Part shown: piece after piece, positions 33,509 through 41,832 of the stretch
How positions within the stretch are numbered: position 1 is the first letter of the stretch
Layout of the letters: the number at the start of each line of letters is the position of its first letter
The notes under the pieces: generated by a model
What the model was told of the DNA's origin: nothing
Databases searched by the model: none
What the model saw: the letters and a program-made list of their open reading frames with translations, nothing else
Source: Nocardioides currus
GTDB lineage: Bacteria > Actinomycetota > Actinomycetes > Propionibacteriales > Nocardioidaceae
Assembly: GCF_003057875.1 (NCBI RefSeq)
Contig: NZ_PYXZ01000004.1
Span: 186,001 to 250,000, forward strand
Direction: 5' to 3'
Length of the DNA stretch: 64,000 nucleotides
Program-made: the position numbers and the translations under genes

Positions 33509-33757
33509 TCAGCGGGTGACCCGGCGGATCACGGCGATCAGCACGAGCGCGCCGACGACGCCGCCCGCGACCTTGAGGATGTTGTCGGTGCGCGGGGCGC
33601 CCGACTCGACGTCGACGAAGTGCGACTTCACCGAGGCGACCTCGCGACCCACGATGGTCTTCGGGTTGGCACGGTAGGTGAGCTGGTCGATCGTGTGGGC
33701 CAGACGCTGGCGCGTCTCCTCGATCTCGCGCTCGAGCGCACTCAGTTCGTTGGTCAC
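33509..33757 (-). CDS. DUF3618 small membrane protein
   Basis: An 82-residue protein: an amphipathic helix rich in Glu/Arg (ELSALEREIEETRQRLAHTIDQL), a middle segment with YRANPKTIVGREVASVKSHF, and one C-terminal membrane helix (ILKVAGGVVGALVLIAVIRR). This matches DUF3618, a family of small actinobacterial membrane proteins without known function. GTG 33757 overlaps the cbiO stop as GTGA, so it is coupled to the metal transporter operon, though that may only reflect gene packing. Confidence 0.85.
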   Translation of the reverse strand: MTNELSALEREIEETRQRLAHTIDQLTYRANPKTIVGREVASVKSHFVDVESGAPRTDNILKVAGGVVGALVLIAVIRRVTR

Positions 33758-34509
33758 GCCGGAAGGCTACCAACCGTGCGCGGGTCGAATCCCCACGGCA
33801 GCTCCAGTCGGTGCGCGGCCATCAGCGACTCGTCGGTGAGCACGGCCAGGGTGTCGGCGTCCGCCACGACGTGCCCGTCGCTGAGCACCACCGAGCGGGG
33901 GCACAGCTCCAGCGCGTACGGCAGGTCGTGGGTCACCATCAGCAGCGTCACGTCCAGGCTGCGCAGGATGTCGGCGAGCTCGCGTCGGCTCGCCGGGTCG
34001 AGGTTGGAGCTCGGCTCGTCCAGCACCAGGATCTCCGGCTCCATCGCCAGCACGGTCGCGACCGCGACCCGCCGTCGCTGGCCGTGGGAGAGGTGGTGCG
34101 GCGGGCGGTCGGCGAAGTCGGCCATCCCGACCTGGTCGAGGGCCGTCATCACCCGCCGGTCGAGCGCCGCGCCCTTCAGCCCGAGGTTGGCGGGTCCGAA
34201 GGCGACGTCCTGTCGCACGGTGCCGAGGAAGAGCTGGTCGTCGGGATCCTGGAACACGATCCCGACGCGCCGCCGGATCTCGGCCAGGTTCTTCTTCTCG
34301 ACGGGCAGGCCGCTGATGGCCACGCTCCCGGCGCCGCCGGTCAGGATGCCGTTGAGGTGCAGCACGAGCGTCGTCTTGCCGGCTCCGTTGGGGCCGAGCA
34401 GCGCGACCCGCTCGCCGGGGTGCACGTGGAGGTCTACGCCGAAGAGCGCCTGGTGGCCGTCGGGGTAGGCGAAGGCCAGCCCGCGCACGTCGAGGGTGGG
34501 GACGCTCAT
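33754..34509 (-). CDS. cbiO: Cobalt/nickel ECF transporter ATP-binding protein CbiO
   Basis: A 251-residue ATPase: Walker A GPNGAGKTT, Q-loop VFQDPDDQLFLGTVRQDVAFG, signature LSHGQRRR (LSxGQ variant), Walker B ILVLDEPSSNLD. The QDPDDQLF segment is typical of ECF-type CbiO. It powers metal uptake with CbiQ and the CbiMN substrate-capture unit. ATG 34509 overlaps the cbiQ stop as ATGA. Confidence 0.92.
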   Translation of the reverse strand: MSVPTLDVRGLAFAYPDGHQALFGVDLHVHPGERVALLGPNGAGKTTLVLHLNGILTGGAGSVAISGLPVEKKNLAEIRRRVGIVFQDPDDQLFLGTVRQDVAFGPANLGLKGAALDRRVMTALDQVGMADFADRPPHHLSHGQRRRVAVATVLAMEPEILVLDEPSSNLDPASRRELADILRSLDVTLLMVTHDLPYALELCPRSVVLSDGHVVADADTLAVLTDESLMAAHRLELPWGFDPRTVGSLPA

Positions 34510-35177
34510 CTCGGGAGCCTTCCGGTGTAGCCGCGCGACAGCATGGCGAGGTGGACCCGCTCCCCGCGCTCGTAGGTGCGGATGAACAGCGCCCCCATCG
34601 TGCTGGCCAGCGCCCACCAGTGCCGCGGCGAGCGTGGGTCGCACCCGCGCGAGCGCATCGCCACCAGCATCCGCGACAGGTCCCCGGTGACGAGGTCGAG
34701 GTAGCGGAACATGAACCCCATGATCTGCACGACCAGGTCGGGGACGTGCAGGCGCTGGAGGCCGCGCAGGATCTCGTCGGGCTCGGTGGTGACCGCGAAG
34801 GTCAGCGACGACGCGACGCCGATGGTGCCCTTGGCCAGCAGCGCGAACGCCGCGACGAGGCCGTGCTCGGACAGCGAGAGGCCCAGGACCTCGGTCCGGG
34901 GACCGGTGGCGATGACAGGCATCAGCAGCGCGAAGAGCACGAACGGCACCTCGATCACCATCAGCCGGCCGATGTGGCGCAGCGGCACCCGCGAGGCGCG
35001 GATGACGACCAGCACGACGACGGCGTAGGCCGCGAAGGCGACGTACCAGTCCCGCGGGGTCGCGACGACGAGCAGCATGAAGCCGACCAGGACCAGCAGC
35101 TTGTGGTGGGCCGCCATCCGGTGCACCGGGCTGTGCCCGTGGGTGACCGGGAAGCCGCGGCCGTGGCCAGCGCCCAC
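34506..35177 (-). CDS. cbiQ: ECF transporter transmembrane component CbiQ
   Basis: A 223-residue membrane protein with about five helices and the CbiQ/EcfT signature LVAMRSRGCD and LAMLSRGYTGRLP, the A-R-G motifs that couple to the ATPase. GTG 35177 is one base after the cbiN stop codon. The N-terminus contains GHGRGFPVTHGHSPVHR, a histidine-rich stretch that could bind metal before transport. Confidence 0.9.
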   Translation of the reverse strand: MGAGHGRGFPVTHGHSPVHRMAAHHKLLVLVGFMLLVVATPRDWYVAFAAYAVVVLVVIRASRVPLRHIGRLMVIEVPFVLFALLMPVIATGPRTEVLGLSLSEHGLVAAFALLAKGTIGVASSLTFAVTTEPDEILRGLQRLHVPDLVVQIMGFMFRYLDLVTGDLSRMLVAMRSRGCDPRSPRHWWALASTMGALFIRTYERGERVHLAMLSRGYTGRLPR

Positions 35178-35178
35178 G

Positions 35179-35493
35179 TCAGGCCGGGTCTGTGGTGTGG
35201 GTACGGCGACGCCGGAGCACCCAGAACAGGCCGCCGCCGACGAGGAGCGTGGTCAGCGACCCGACCACGCCGGCGACGCCGCCGCTGAGCCGGTCGTCGT
35301 CGATGCCGCGGGTGGAGTATCCGGCGAAGGGGCCGTCGGAGGTCGCCGACGCCTTCTCCTGGTCGATGAACCCGGTCTGCTCGGCGACGTAGTTGAGCCC
35401 GTCGGGGTGGGAGCTGGCGTAGAAGCTGCCGACCCCGGCGATGAGCAGCGCCACCAGCAGGAACCCGGCGTAGAACTTCGCGTTGCGCTTCAT
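35179..35493 (-). CDS. cbiN: Energy-coupling factor transporter accessory protein CbiN / PDGLE-like
   Basis: A 104-residue protein with one N-terminal helix (FYAGFLLVALLIAGVGSFYA), an exposed loop with SSHPDGLNYVAEQTGF, and a second C-terminal helix (LTTLLVGGGLFWVL). The HPDGLN-Vae motif is the PDGLE-type domain that replaces or accompanies CbiN in actinobacteria. It is needed with CbiM for metal capture. ATG 35493 overlaps cbiM as ATGA. Confidence 0.86.
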   Translation of the reverse strand: MKRNAKFYAGFLLVALLIAGVGSFYASSHPDGLNYVAEQTGFIDQEKASATSDGPFAGYSTRGIDDDRLSGGVAGVVGSLTTLLVGGGLFWVLRRRRTHTTDPA

Positions 35494-36185
35494 CGGGCGG
35501 CCTCCGCGGTGGTGCGGACCTCGAGCTCGCGGGCGGCGAGCAGGGGGCGTGCGCCGTACACGAGATCGGGCCTCGTGGTGACGATCGTGCCGATCACCAG
35601 GGTGGTGATGACGGCCTCGCCGATCCCGATGACCGTGTGCCACCCGAGCATCGCGGTGAGCACGGTCGAGGTATCGATCGGCGCGGTGCCGCCGACGGCG
35701 AAGAGGAGCGTGAAGGCCAGCGCAGCGGCCGGGACGCTGACGAGCGCGGCGACGCCGGCGGCGGGCGCGACCAGCGAGAGCCGGCGCGGCAGCAGGCGGC
35801 GCAGCCCGGCGAAGACCAGCCAGCCGGTGCCCGCGCCGACGATGCCCATCAGGGTGATGTTGGTGCCGAGCGCGGTGATGCCGCCGTCGGCCATCAGCAG
35901 GGCCTGGACCACGAGGACCACGCTGATGCACAGCGCGCCGGTCCAGGGGCCGACGAGCACGGCGGCGAGCGCGCCGCCGAGGAGGTGGCCGCTGGTCCCG
36001 CCGGCGACCGGGAAGTTGATCATCTGCCCGGCGAACACGAAGGTCGCGACCAGGCCGGCCATCGGGGCGGTGCGGTCGTCGAGCTCGCGGCGCGCGCCGC
36101 GCAGGGCCACGGCCACGCCGGCCGCCGCCACCACTCCGGTCGCGACGGACGTCGGGGCGTCGAGGAAGCCGTCAGGCACGTGCAT
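35490..36185 (-). CDS. cbiM: Cobalt/nickel ECF transporter substrate-binding component CbiM
   Basis: A 231-residue membrane protein beginning MHVPDGFLD; the N-terminal Met-His amine and imidazole groups form the metal site in the CbiM/NikM family, which fixes the start. Further helices contain GQMINFPVAGGTSGHLLGGA, with the conserved histidine. First gene of cbiM-N-Q-O. Cobalt versus nickel cannot be settled from sequence. The 112 bases upstream are too short for a cobalamin riboswitch, which often controls such genes. Confidence 0.92.
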   Translation of the reverse strand: MHVPDGFLDAPTSVATGVVAAAGVAVALRGARRELDDRTAPMAGLVATFVFAGQMINFPVAGGTSGHLLGGALAAVLVGPWTGALCISVVLVVQALLMADGGITALGTNITLMGIVGAGTGWLVFAGLRRLLPRRLSLVAPAAGVAALVSVPAAALAFTLLFAVGGTAPIDTSTVLTAMLGWHTVIGIGEAVITTLVIGTIVTTRPDLVYGARPLLAARELEVRTTAEAAR

Positions 36186-36297
36186 GGGTCATCTCGCTCT
36201 CGCCTCGGGCCGACGGGATGCTTGGATGGTGTGCCCGTCGATCGCTCCTGCGACTCTATTGCATGTAGCGCGACCCCGACCTACCCAGGAGGACAGG

Positions 36298-36768
36298 ATG
36301 ACCACCCGCCTCGCCCCCGGCGACCCCGCCCCCGACTTCACGCTCACCGACGACGCGGGCTCGGAGGTCACGCTGTCCGCCCTGCGCGGCCGGAAGGTGA
36401 TCCTGTACTTCTACCCCGCCGCGATGACGCCCGGCTGCACCAAGCAGGCCTGCGACTTCAGCGAGTCCCTCGACTCGCTCCAGGGCGCCGGCTACGAGGT
36501 GCTCGGCGTCTCCAAGGACAAGCCGGCCAAGCTCGCGAAGTTCCGTGAGCGCGACCAGCTCACCCTCACCCTGCTCTCCGACGAGGCGCTCGAGGTGCAC
36601 AAGGCCTACGGCGCGTACGGCGAGAAGAAGCTGTACGGCAAGACGGTCGAGGGCGTCATCCGCTCGACCTTCGTCATCGACGAGGACGGCAAGGTCGAGC
36701 TTGCGCAGTACAACGTCAAGGCCACCGGCCACGTCGCGAAGCTGCGGCGGGACCTCGGTCTCGACTGA
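36298..36768 (+). CDS. bcp: Thioredoxin-dependent peroxiredoxin, BCP type
   Basis: A 156-residue peroxiredoxin: PDFTLTDDAGSEVTLS, then FYPAAMTPGCTKQACDF with the peroxidatic cysteine and a resolving cysteine five residues later, and the conserved arginine region GVIRSTFVID. The expected ATxP/TPGCT motif of BCP is present. It reduces peroxides and organic hydroperoxides using thioredoxin. AGGAGGACAGG precedes ATG 36298. Divergent from cbiM. Confidence 0.93.
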   Translation: MTTRLAPGDPAPDFTLTDDAGSEVTLSALRGRKVILYFYPAAMTPGCTKQACDFSESLDSLQGAGYEVLGVSKDKPAKLAKFRERDQLTLTLLSDEALEVHKAYGAYGEKKLYGKTVEGVIRSTFVIDEDGKVELAQYNVKATGHVAKLRRDLGLD

Positions 36769-36805
36769 GGTCGCGGCTGTCGGTGCTCGCGCCTAGCGTG
36801 CGAGC

Positions 36806-37321
36806 GTGATCGTCCGGCGGAAGTACACGCGCGAGCTGCTGGTCGACGCCGTGCAGGCGTCGACCTCCGTGGCCGGCGTCCTTCGATACTTCGGCCTGCG
36901 TCCGACAGGAGGGGCACACGCCCACCTGAGCCGAGCGATCAAGGCCTTCGACATCGACACCTCCCACTTCCGGCGTCAGTCCTCGACCGGCCACTCGTCG
37001 AGAAGACTGGCCGCGGATCGCATCCTGGTCGTCCTGCCGGATGGATCCCCTCGGGCAAAGCCACACATGCTCGCCCGCGCCCTGGTCGAGTCGGGCCTGG
37101 ACTATGCGTGCGCACTCTGTGGATGCAACGGCACCTGGCAAGGGCTCCCGTTGACGCTCGAGGTCGACCACGTCGACGGCGACTACCACAACAATCTGCT
37201 GTCCAACCTCAGGTTCCTCTGTCCCAACTGCCACCGGCAGACCCCGAACTTCGCGGGACGCAGCAGGGGTAAGTACTCCTCGCGACCCACGCTCACCCAA
37301 CCACGAGACCCGGCCTCCTAG
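36806..37321 (+). CDS. HNH endonuclease-domain protein
   Basis: A 171-residue protein. The N-terminal ~70 residues look like a helix-turn-helix (TRELLVDAVQASTSVAGVLR; GGAHAHLSRAIKAFDI), of the type often fused to HNH domains in phage-like and host genes. The C-terminal HNH domain has a zinc-binding CALCGC and CPNCH pair and the catalytic LEVDHVDGDYHNNLLSNLRF. It could cut DNA, but no restriction methylase partner is adjacent. Start GTG 36806 has TAGCGT six bases upstream. Base use is slightly less GC-biased than neighbours, consistent with acquisition. Confidence 0.85.
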   Translation: MIVRRKYTRELLVDAVQASTSVAGVLRYFGLRPTGGAHAHLSRAIKAFDIDTSHFRRQSSTGHSSRRLAADRILVVLPDGSPRAKPHMLARALVESGLDYACALCGCNGTWQGLPLTLEVDHVDGDYHNNLLSNLRFLCPNCHRQTPNFAGRSRGKYSSRPTLTQPRDPAS

Positions 37322-37336
37322 ACTGGGCGCGCTTCA

Positions 37337-37417
37337 GCCGAAGTGGTGGAACGGCAGACACGCGGGTTTTAGGTATCCGTGCCTTCGGGCGTGGGGGTTC
37401 AAGTCCCCCCTTCGGCA
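37337..37417 (+). tRNA. tRNA-Leu (anticodon TAG)
   Basis: A class II tRNA with a long variable arm (GTGCCTTCGGGCGT). Acceptor GCCGAAG pairs with CTTCGGC, discriminator A. The anticodon stem CGGGT/ATCCG encloses TTTAGGT with anticodon TAG (decoding CTA and other CUN). T arm GGGGG-TTCAAGT-CCCCC. CCA is not encoded. Confidence 0.94.
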
Positions 37418-37496
37418 CATCAGTTCCGACAATGCGGTGTGCCTGCAGGTCCCGCAATCGGCTCCGCGGCACCACCCTGGTCGCTAGGGTCCGCTC

Positions 37497-38372
37497 ATGG
37501 ACTCCGCGCTGACCGAGATCGGGCTGCCCATCGCCCTGGCGATCATCATGTTCGGGCTGGGGCTCGATCTGACGCCGGCCGACTTCCGGCGGGTGGGTCA
37601 GCACCCGAAGGCCGTGGTCGTCGCCCTGGCCTGCCAGCTGGTGCTGCTGCCGGCGATCTGCTTCGGGCTCGTCGTGCTCCTCGACCTGCCCCCGCTCCTC
37701 GGCATCGGCATGCTGCTGCTGGCCGCCAGCCCGGGCGGCACGACCGCCAACCTCTTCAGCCACCTGTTCCGCGGCGACGTCGCCCTCAACATCACCCTGA
37801 CCGCCATCAACTCGATCATCGCGATCGCCACACTGCCGATCATCACCAACCTGGCGATCGGCTACTTCGACCTGAGCGACGAGGTGTCGATGCCGCTCGC
37901 CGAGGTGGTGAAGGTCTTCGCGTTGATCCTGCTCCCCGTCGGGATCGGCATGGTCGTGCGCGACCGGGCGCCGGGGTTCGCCGCACGGATGGACAAGCCG
38001 GTGCGCATCGCCTCGGCCGTGATCCTGGCGGTGCTGGTGCTGGGCATCCTGGCGGGCGAGGCGGAGAACGTCGGCGACTACCTCGCGAAGGTGGGGCTGG
38101 CGGTCGTGATCTTCTGCCTGGTGAGCCTGGTCGTCGGATTCGTCGTCCCGCGTGCGGTCGGCGTCGTGGAGAAGCAGGCCATCGCCTCGTCGTTCGAGAT
38201 CGGGGTGCACAACGCGACCCTGGCCATCTTCGTGGCCGAGAACGTCCTCGACGAGCCCGAGATCGCCGTGCCCGCGGCGGTCTACGGCCTGCTGATGTTC
38301 CCGCTCGCCGCGCTGTGGGGGATGTTCGTCTCCCGCCGGGTGGCGGCGAGCTCGGCGTCGGTCACCGCCTGA
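37497..38372 (+). CDS. Bile acid:sodium symporter family (BASS) transporter
   Basis: A 291-residue membrane protein with about nine or ten helices. Family markers include MFGLGLDLTPADFRR near the start, LLLAASPGGTTANLFSHLFRGD, and the second-repeat FEIGVHNATLAIF. Such proteins use the sodium gradient to import organic anions; bacterial substrates include pantothenate, keto acids and thiosulfinates, and the substrate here is unknown. TAGGGT lies six bases before ATG 37497. Confidence 0.88.
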   Translation: MDSALTEIGLPIALAIIMFGLGLDLTPADFRRVGQHPKAVVVALACQLVLLPAICFGLVVLLDLPPLLGIGMLLLAASPGGTTANLFSHLFRGDVALNITLTAINSIIAIATLPIITNLAIGYFDLSDEVSMPLAEVVKVFALILLPVGIGMVVRDRAPGFAARMDKPVRIASAVILAVLVLGILAGEAENVGDYLAKVGLAVVIFCLVSLVVGFVVPRAVGVVEKQAIASSFEIGVHNATLAIFVAENVLDEPEIAVPAAVYGLLMFPLAALWGMFVSRRVAASSASVTA

Positions 38373-38380
38373 CCTGTCTC

Positions 38381-38471
38381 CGGCGCGTCGGACGTGTGGA
38401 AGTCTCCGTACGCCGCGCAGCGCACGCTCGACGGGTCGCGCCCTGCGGACTTCGTCACGTCCGACGCGCCG
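38381..38471. terminator. Long inverted repeat between convergent genes
   Basis: CGGCGCGTCGGACGTG (38381-38396) and CACGTCCGACGCGCCG (38456-38471) are perfect 16-base complements. After two mismatched positions the stem continues with GAAGTC/GACTTC. The loop of 43 bases is GC-rich. It begins eight bases beyond the BASS transporter stop and precedes the convergent rdgB gene, so a bidirectional terminator is likely. Confidence 0.75.
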
Positions 38472-38473
38472 CA

Positions 38474-38538
38474 GCGTCAGGCGCGGGCGTCAGGCGCGGG
38501 CGTCAGGCGCGGGCGTCAGGCCCGGGCATCAGGCGAGG
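38474..38538. repeat. Five tandem copies of a 13-base unit at the rdgB 3' end
   Basis: GCGTCAGGCGCGG is repeated at 38474, 38487, 38500, 38513 (GCGTCAGGCCCGG) and 38526 (GCATCAGGCGAGG). On the minus strand each unit contains TGA, and the last unit supplies the actual rdgB stop codon (38531-38529). Since 13 is not a multiple of three, the copies place stops in all three frames. Confidence 0.85.
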
Positions 38539-39137
38539 GCGGCGGCGATCCGCGGGGCGAGCGCGCGCAGGGCCTGGCCGCGGTGCGAGATGCGGTCCTT
38601 CTCGGCGGGGTCGAGCTCGGCGGAGGTGAGGTCGGCTTCGGCGTGCTCGTCGGCGACGAAGAGGACGTCGTAGCCGAACCCGCCGCTCCCCCGCGGCTCG
38701 TGGATGATGCGGCCGGGCATCCGGCCGTGCTCGACGAGCTCCGCGCCGTCGGCGCCGACGAAGGCGATGGAGCACTCGAACCACGCGTCGCGCCGCTCGT
38801 CGGGCACGTCGCCGAGCTGGGCCAGCAGCAGGTCGTTGTTGCGGGCGTCGGACTTGGGCGGTCCCGACCATCGCGCCGACAGCACGCCGGGCATGCCGTT
38901 GAGCGCGCTGACGCACAGCCCGCTGTCGTCGGCGATGCTCGGCAGGCCGGTGGCGGCGAACCCGGCACGCGCCTTGAGCAGCGCGTTGCCCTCGAACGTC
39001 GGCTGGTCCTCGACGGGCTCGTCGTAGTGGGTCACGTCGTCGAGCCCGACGACCTCGACGCCGTCGACGTGCTCGGCGAGGATGCGCTGCATCTCGACGA
39101 GCTTCTTGGCGTTGCGCGAGGCGAGGAAGACCCTCAT
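38529..39137 (-). CDS. rdgB: RdgB/HAM1 family XTP/dITP pyrophosphatase
   Basis: A 202-residue nucleotide pyrophosphatase: [16 protein letters not shown] for substrate binding, [43 protein letters not shown] and [11 protein letters not shown]. It removes non-canonical purine nucleotides such as dITP and XTP from the pool. ATG 39137 overlaps the rph stop as ATGA, giving the conserved rph-rdgB pair. The stop codon falls in a 13-base tandem repeat. Confidence 0.93.
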   Translation of the reverse strand: MRVFLASRNAKKLVEMQRILAEHVDGVEVVGLDDVTHYDEPVEDQPTFEGNALLKARAGFAATGLPSIADDSGLCVSALNGMPGVLSARWSGPPKSDARNNDLLLAQLGDVPDERRDAWFECSIAFVGADGAELVEHGRMPGRIIHEPRGSGGFGYDVLFVADEHAEADLTSAELDPAEKDRISHRGQALRALAPRIAAALA

Positions 39138-39871
39138 CGCGCGAGCGCCTCCTGCTGGAGGCGGGTCAGGTCGACGCATCCCTTCGCCGCGAGGTCGAGC
39201 AGCGCGTCGAGCTCGGCGCGGTCGAAGGCCGCGCCCTCGGCGGTGCCCTGCACCTCGACGAACGAGCCGGCGCCGGTCATCACGACGTTCATGTCGGTCT
39301 CGGCCCGCACGTCCTCCTCGTAGGGCAGGTCGAGCCGCGGGACGCCGTCGATGATCCCGACGCTGACGGCGGCGACCGAGCCGGTCAGCGGCTCACCGGT
39401 CAGCGCGCCGGTCGAGCGCAGGTGCGAGACCGCGTCCGCCAGTGCGACGTACGCCCCGGTGATCGACGCCGTGCGCGTCCCGCCGTCGGCCTGCAGGACG
39501 TCGCAGTCGATGACGATGGTGTTCTCGCCGAGCTCCTTGTAGTCGATGATCGCGCGCAGGGAGCGGCCGACCAGGCGAGAGATCTCGTGGGTGCGCCCGC
39601 CGATGCGGCCCTTGACCGACTCGCGGTCGGAGCGGGTGTTGGTGGAGGCGGGGAGCATGGCGTACTCCGCCGTCACCCAGCCCAGGCCCGACCCCTTGCG
39701 CCACCGCGGCACGCCCTCGGAGGCCGACGCCGCGCACAGCACCTTGGTGCCGCCGAACTCCACGAGCACCGATCCGGCCGCGTGGTCGAGCCAGTTGCGG
39801 GTGATCGTGATCGGGCGGAGCTGGTCGTCCGCGCGACCGTCGGCGCGGGCGGGGGTGGAGAGGTTCGTCAT
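39134..39871 (-). CDS. rph: Ribonuclease PH
   Basis: A 245-residue phosphorolytic 3' exonuclease: [55 protein letters not shown] and [19 protein letters not shown] are all family blocks. It trims tRNA 3' ends using phosphate. ATG 39871 (MTNLST) is preferred over 39880 because TAGGTT lies seven bases before it, again without a ribosome binding site. In M. tuberculosis the pair follows murI and an MBL gene; here 3.8 kb of other genes intervene. Confidence 0.94.
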   Translation of the reverse strand: MTNLSTPARADGRADDQLRPITITRNWLDHAAGSVLVEFGGTKVLCAASASEGVPRWRKGSGLGWVTAEYAMLPASTNTRSDRESVKGRIGGRTHEISRLVGRSLRAIIDYKELGENTIVIDCDVLQADGGTRTASITGAYVALADAVSHLRSTGALTGEPLTGSVAAVSVGIIDGVPRLDLPYEEDVRAETDMNVVMTGAGSFVEVQGTAEGAAFDRAELDALLDLAAKGCVDLTRLQQEALAR

Positions 39872-39908
39872 GGGCTCCAACCTAGTTGGGCCGACGGGGG
39901 CAGACGCC

Positions 39909-39978
39909 AGCCGGGCCCGGTCATCCCCGTGGAAGACCGGACCCGGCTCGGTGTTGGCCCCTCCCCCGTGGGGGGCCA
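39909..39978. terminator. Two hairpins between rph and the ABC exporter genes
   Basis: AGCCGGGCCCGGTC (39909-39922) matches GACCGGACCCGGCT (39935-39948) with one mismatch. A second hairpin TGGCCCC/GGGGCCA (39955-39961, 39972-39978) follows. They sit directly beyond the stop of the minus-strand permease gene and should end its transcript before rph. Confidence 0.7.
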
Positions 39979-39989
39979 GTCGGTGGGAG

Positions 39990-40820
39990 CTACTTGAGCT
40001 CGGCCCTTGCGACCCGGCGCAGGCCGACGGCGAAGGGCAGGACGATCCAGATCACGAAGGTGACGATGACCTGCATCAGGGTGGTGGTGCTCGGCTCGAC
40101 GCTCGGGTCGGGACCTTGACCGACGTAGGGCCCGACCGCGAAGCCGAAGTCGATCCACGGGATGAGGTCCTGGGCCCAGTCGAAGAAGGCGTAGAGCGTG
40201 CCGTAGACCATGAACGGCAGCAGCAGGGAGACGACGTAGTAGATCGCGATCGAGGCCGGCGAGCTCAGGAACACCAGGCCGAAGGCGAACGCCATCGTGA
40301 AGTAGGCCATCTGCTGGAAGAGCGTCCACGCGAAGACGTCGGCCTCGAGGTTCCAGACCGGGTCGTTGCCCGTGATCGCGGAGGCCAGCAGGGTGCCGAT
40401 CGCGCCGAGGACGATCGCCAGCGCGATGGTGGCCACCGCCAGGACCAGCACGGTGACGAACTTCGCCCAGACCACGCGCATCCGGTGCGGCTCGAGGGTG
40501 AAGGACACCAGGCCCGTGCGCTGGCTCCACTCGCTGGTGATGCTGGTGATGGCGAGCACCGGGACGAGCAGCGAGACCGGGATCGTCATGATCTGGGAGA
40601 ACGCGTTGGCCGAGACGGTGACCTCGTCGTCGAGGGCGACCACCAGCAGGGTGATGCCGAGCGCGAGGACGAGCAGCCCGCCGGTGACGGCGAGCAGCCA
40701 GAACCCGGCGCGGGTGTCGCGCATCTTGCGGAGCTCGACGGAGACGAGGCGCCCGAAGGGCACCTGCTCGGTGCCGGACAGGTCGATGGTGGGCGACGCG
40801 TCCGCTGAGACGGCGGTCAT
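39990..40820 (-). CDS. ABC-2 type exporter permease
   Basis: A 276-residue membrane protein with six predicted helices, preceded by a cytosolic N-terminus ([18 protein letters not shown]) typical of ABC-2 permeases. Blocks [18 protein letters not shown] and [19 protein letters not shown] are characteristic of NatB/YhaP-like exporters. It works with the ATPase encoded just upstream (4-base overlap). The substrate is not known; such systems next to a NarL-type two-component system commonly export antibiotics or peptides. Confidence 0.85.
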   Translation of the reverse strand: MTAVSADASPTIDLSGTEQVPFGRLVSVELRKMRDTRAGFWLLAVTGGLLVLALGITLLVVALDDEVTVSANAFSQIMTIPVSLLVPVLAITSITSEWSQRTGLVSFTLEPHRMRVVWAKFVTVLVLAVATIALAIVLGAIGTLLASAITGNDPVWNLEADVFAWTLFQQMAYFTMAFAFGLVFLSSPASIAIYYVVSLLLPFMVYGTLYAFFDWAQDLIPWIDFGFAVGPYVGQGPDPSVEPSTTTLMQVIVTFVIWIVLPFAVGLRRVARAELK

Positions 40821-41734
40821 ACCGCGACTCCTTCGCTGGTGATGCTCTCGCGCTGGGTGTCAGCGGTGAGCTCGAGGAACAGGTTCTCCAGTCCGCCCTC
40901 GGCGGGCCGGAGGTCGGTGAGGACGATCTGCTTGTCGGCGGCGACCTGGCCGACCTGCACGGGGTCGGCCTCGACGCGGAGACCGTCGCCGGCGGCCGAC
41001 ACGGTGTAGCCGGCCGACTCGAGCGCGGACGACAGCGACGCGACGTCGAGCGCCGTGACGTGCGTGCCCCCGCCGGAACGACCGGCGAGCAGCTCCTGCT
41101 TGGTGCCGCTGGCCACGATCTGGCCGCGGCCGATGAGGATCATCTCGTCGGCGACCAGCTCGACCTCGTTGAGGAGGTGGCTGGAGAGCAGCACCGTGCC
41201 GCCCCGGTCGGCGTAGTCCTTGAGCAGCCCGCGCATCCAGCGGATGCCGGCCGGGTCGAGGCCGTTGGCCGGCTCGTCGAGGATCAGCACGGACGGGTCG
41301 CCCAGCAGCGCGTGCGCGATGCCGAGGCGCTGGCGCATGCCGAGGGAGTAGTTGCGCAGGCGGCGCGAGGACTCGGTGTCGGACAGGCTCACCAGGTCGA
41401 GCATCTCGTCGACGCGGCCGGCCGGCAGCCCCATCTGCTTGGCGCCGAGGGCGAGGATCTCGCGGCCCGTACGTCCGGCGTGCTGCGCGGACGCGTCGAG
41501 CAGGACGCCGACGTGGCGGCCGGGGTTGGGGATGTCGCGGTAGTGGTGCCCGCCGATGGTGACCTCACCGGCGGTGGCCGGCGTCAGGCCGACCATCACG
41601 CGCATGGTGGTGGTCTTCCCGGCTCCGTTGGGGCCCAGGAAGCCGGTCACCCGACCGGGTCGACAGGTGAAGGTCACGTCCTTCACGGCGGTGAAGTCGC
41701 CGTACTGCTTGGTCAGTGAGCTCACGCGGATCAT
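40817..41734 (-). CDS. ABC-2 type exporter ATP-binding protein
   Basis: A 305-residue ATPase: Walker A GPNGAGKTTT, Q-loop LLDASAQH, signature YSLGMRQR, Walker B VLILDEPANGLD. The C-terminal ~80 residues (THVTALDVASLSSAL; LENLFLELTAD) form the DUF4162-like regulatory extension of antibiotic and lipid exporters. ATG 41734 (MIRVSSLTKQYG) was chosen as the domain start; CAGGCT six bases upstream may be its -10. The divergent promoter region holds a palindrome that could be a binding site for the adjacent response regulator. Confidence 0.88.
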   Translation of the reverse strand: MIRVSSLTKQYGDFTAVKDVTFTCRPGRVTGFLGPNGAGKTTTMRVMVGLTPATAGEVTIGGHHYRDIPNPGRHVGVLLDASAQHAGRTGREILALGAKQMGLPAGRVDEMLDLVSLSDTESSRRLRNYSLGMRQRLGIAHALLGDPSVLILDEPANGLDPAGIRWMRGLLKDYADRGGTVLLSSHLLNEVELVADEMILIGRGQIVASGTKQELLAGRSGGGTHVTALDVASLSSALESAGYTVSAAGDGLRVEADPVQVGQVAADKQIVLTDLRPAEGGLENLFLELTADTQRESITSEGVAV

Positions 41735-41791
41735 GGCTCCAGCCTGCCCGGCCGCGGCCGGCCCCCACATCGGTCGCAGGGCTCGATCCCT

Positions 41792-41809
41792 CCCCTACCT
41801 AAGTAGGGG
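41792..41809. promoter_or_regulatory. Palindromic site between the ABC exporter and the two-component genes
   Basis: CCCCTAC-CTAA-GTAGGGG is a perfect inverted repeat with seven-base arms. It is centred about 32 bases upstream of the histidine kinase start and about 66 from the ATPase start. TAGCCT (41821-41826) is the likely kinase -10 box. A response-regulator binding site is the simplest reading. Confidence 0.6.
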
Positions 41810-41832
41810 TGCCCGTCGCCTAGCCTTGGCGC

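Noticed and set aside
36186..36297. Possible cobalamin riboswitch or Nur/NikR box upstream of cbiM
   Set aside because: The gap is only 112 bases, too short for a cobalamin riboswitch, and the TTGCATG and TGCAAT sequences do not form a convincing regulator palindrome.
36806..37417. Integrated element around the HNH gene and tRNA-Leu
   Set aside because: No integrase, phage gene or duplicated tRNA end was found nearby; a lone HNH gene is not enough.
38474..38538. CRISPR-like array
   Set aside because: The 13-base units are directly contiguous with no spacers and no cas genes are present; this is a simple tandem repeat.
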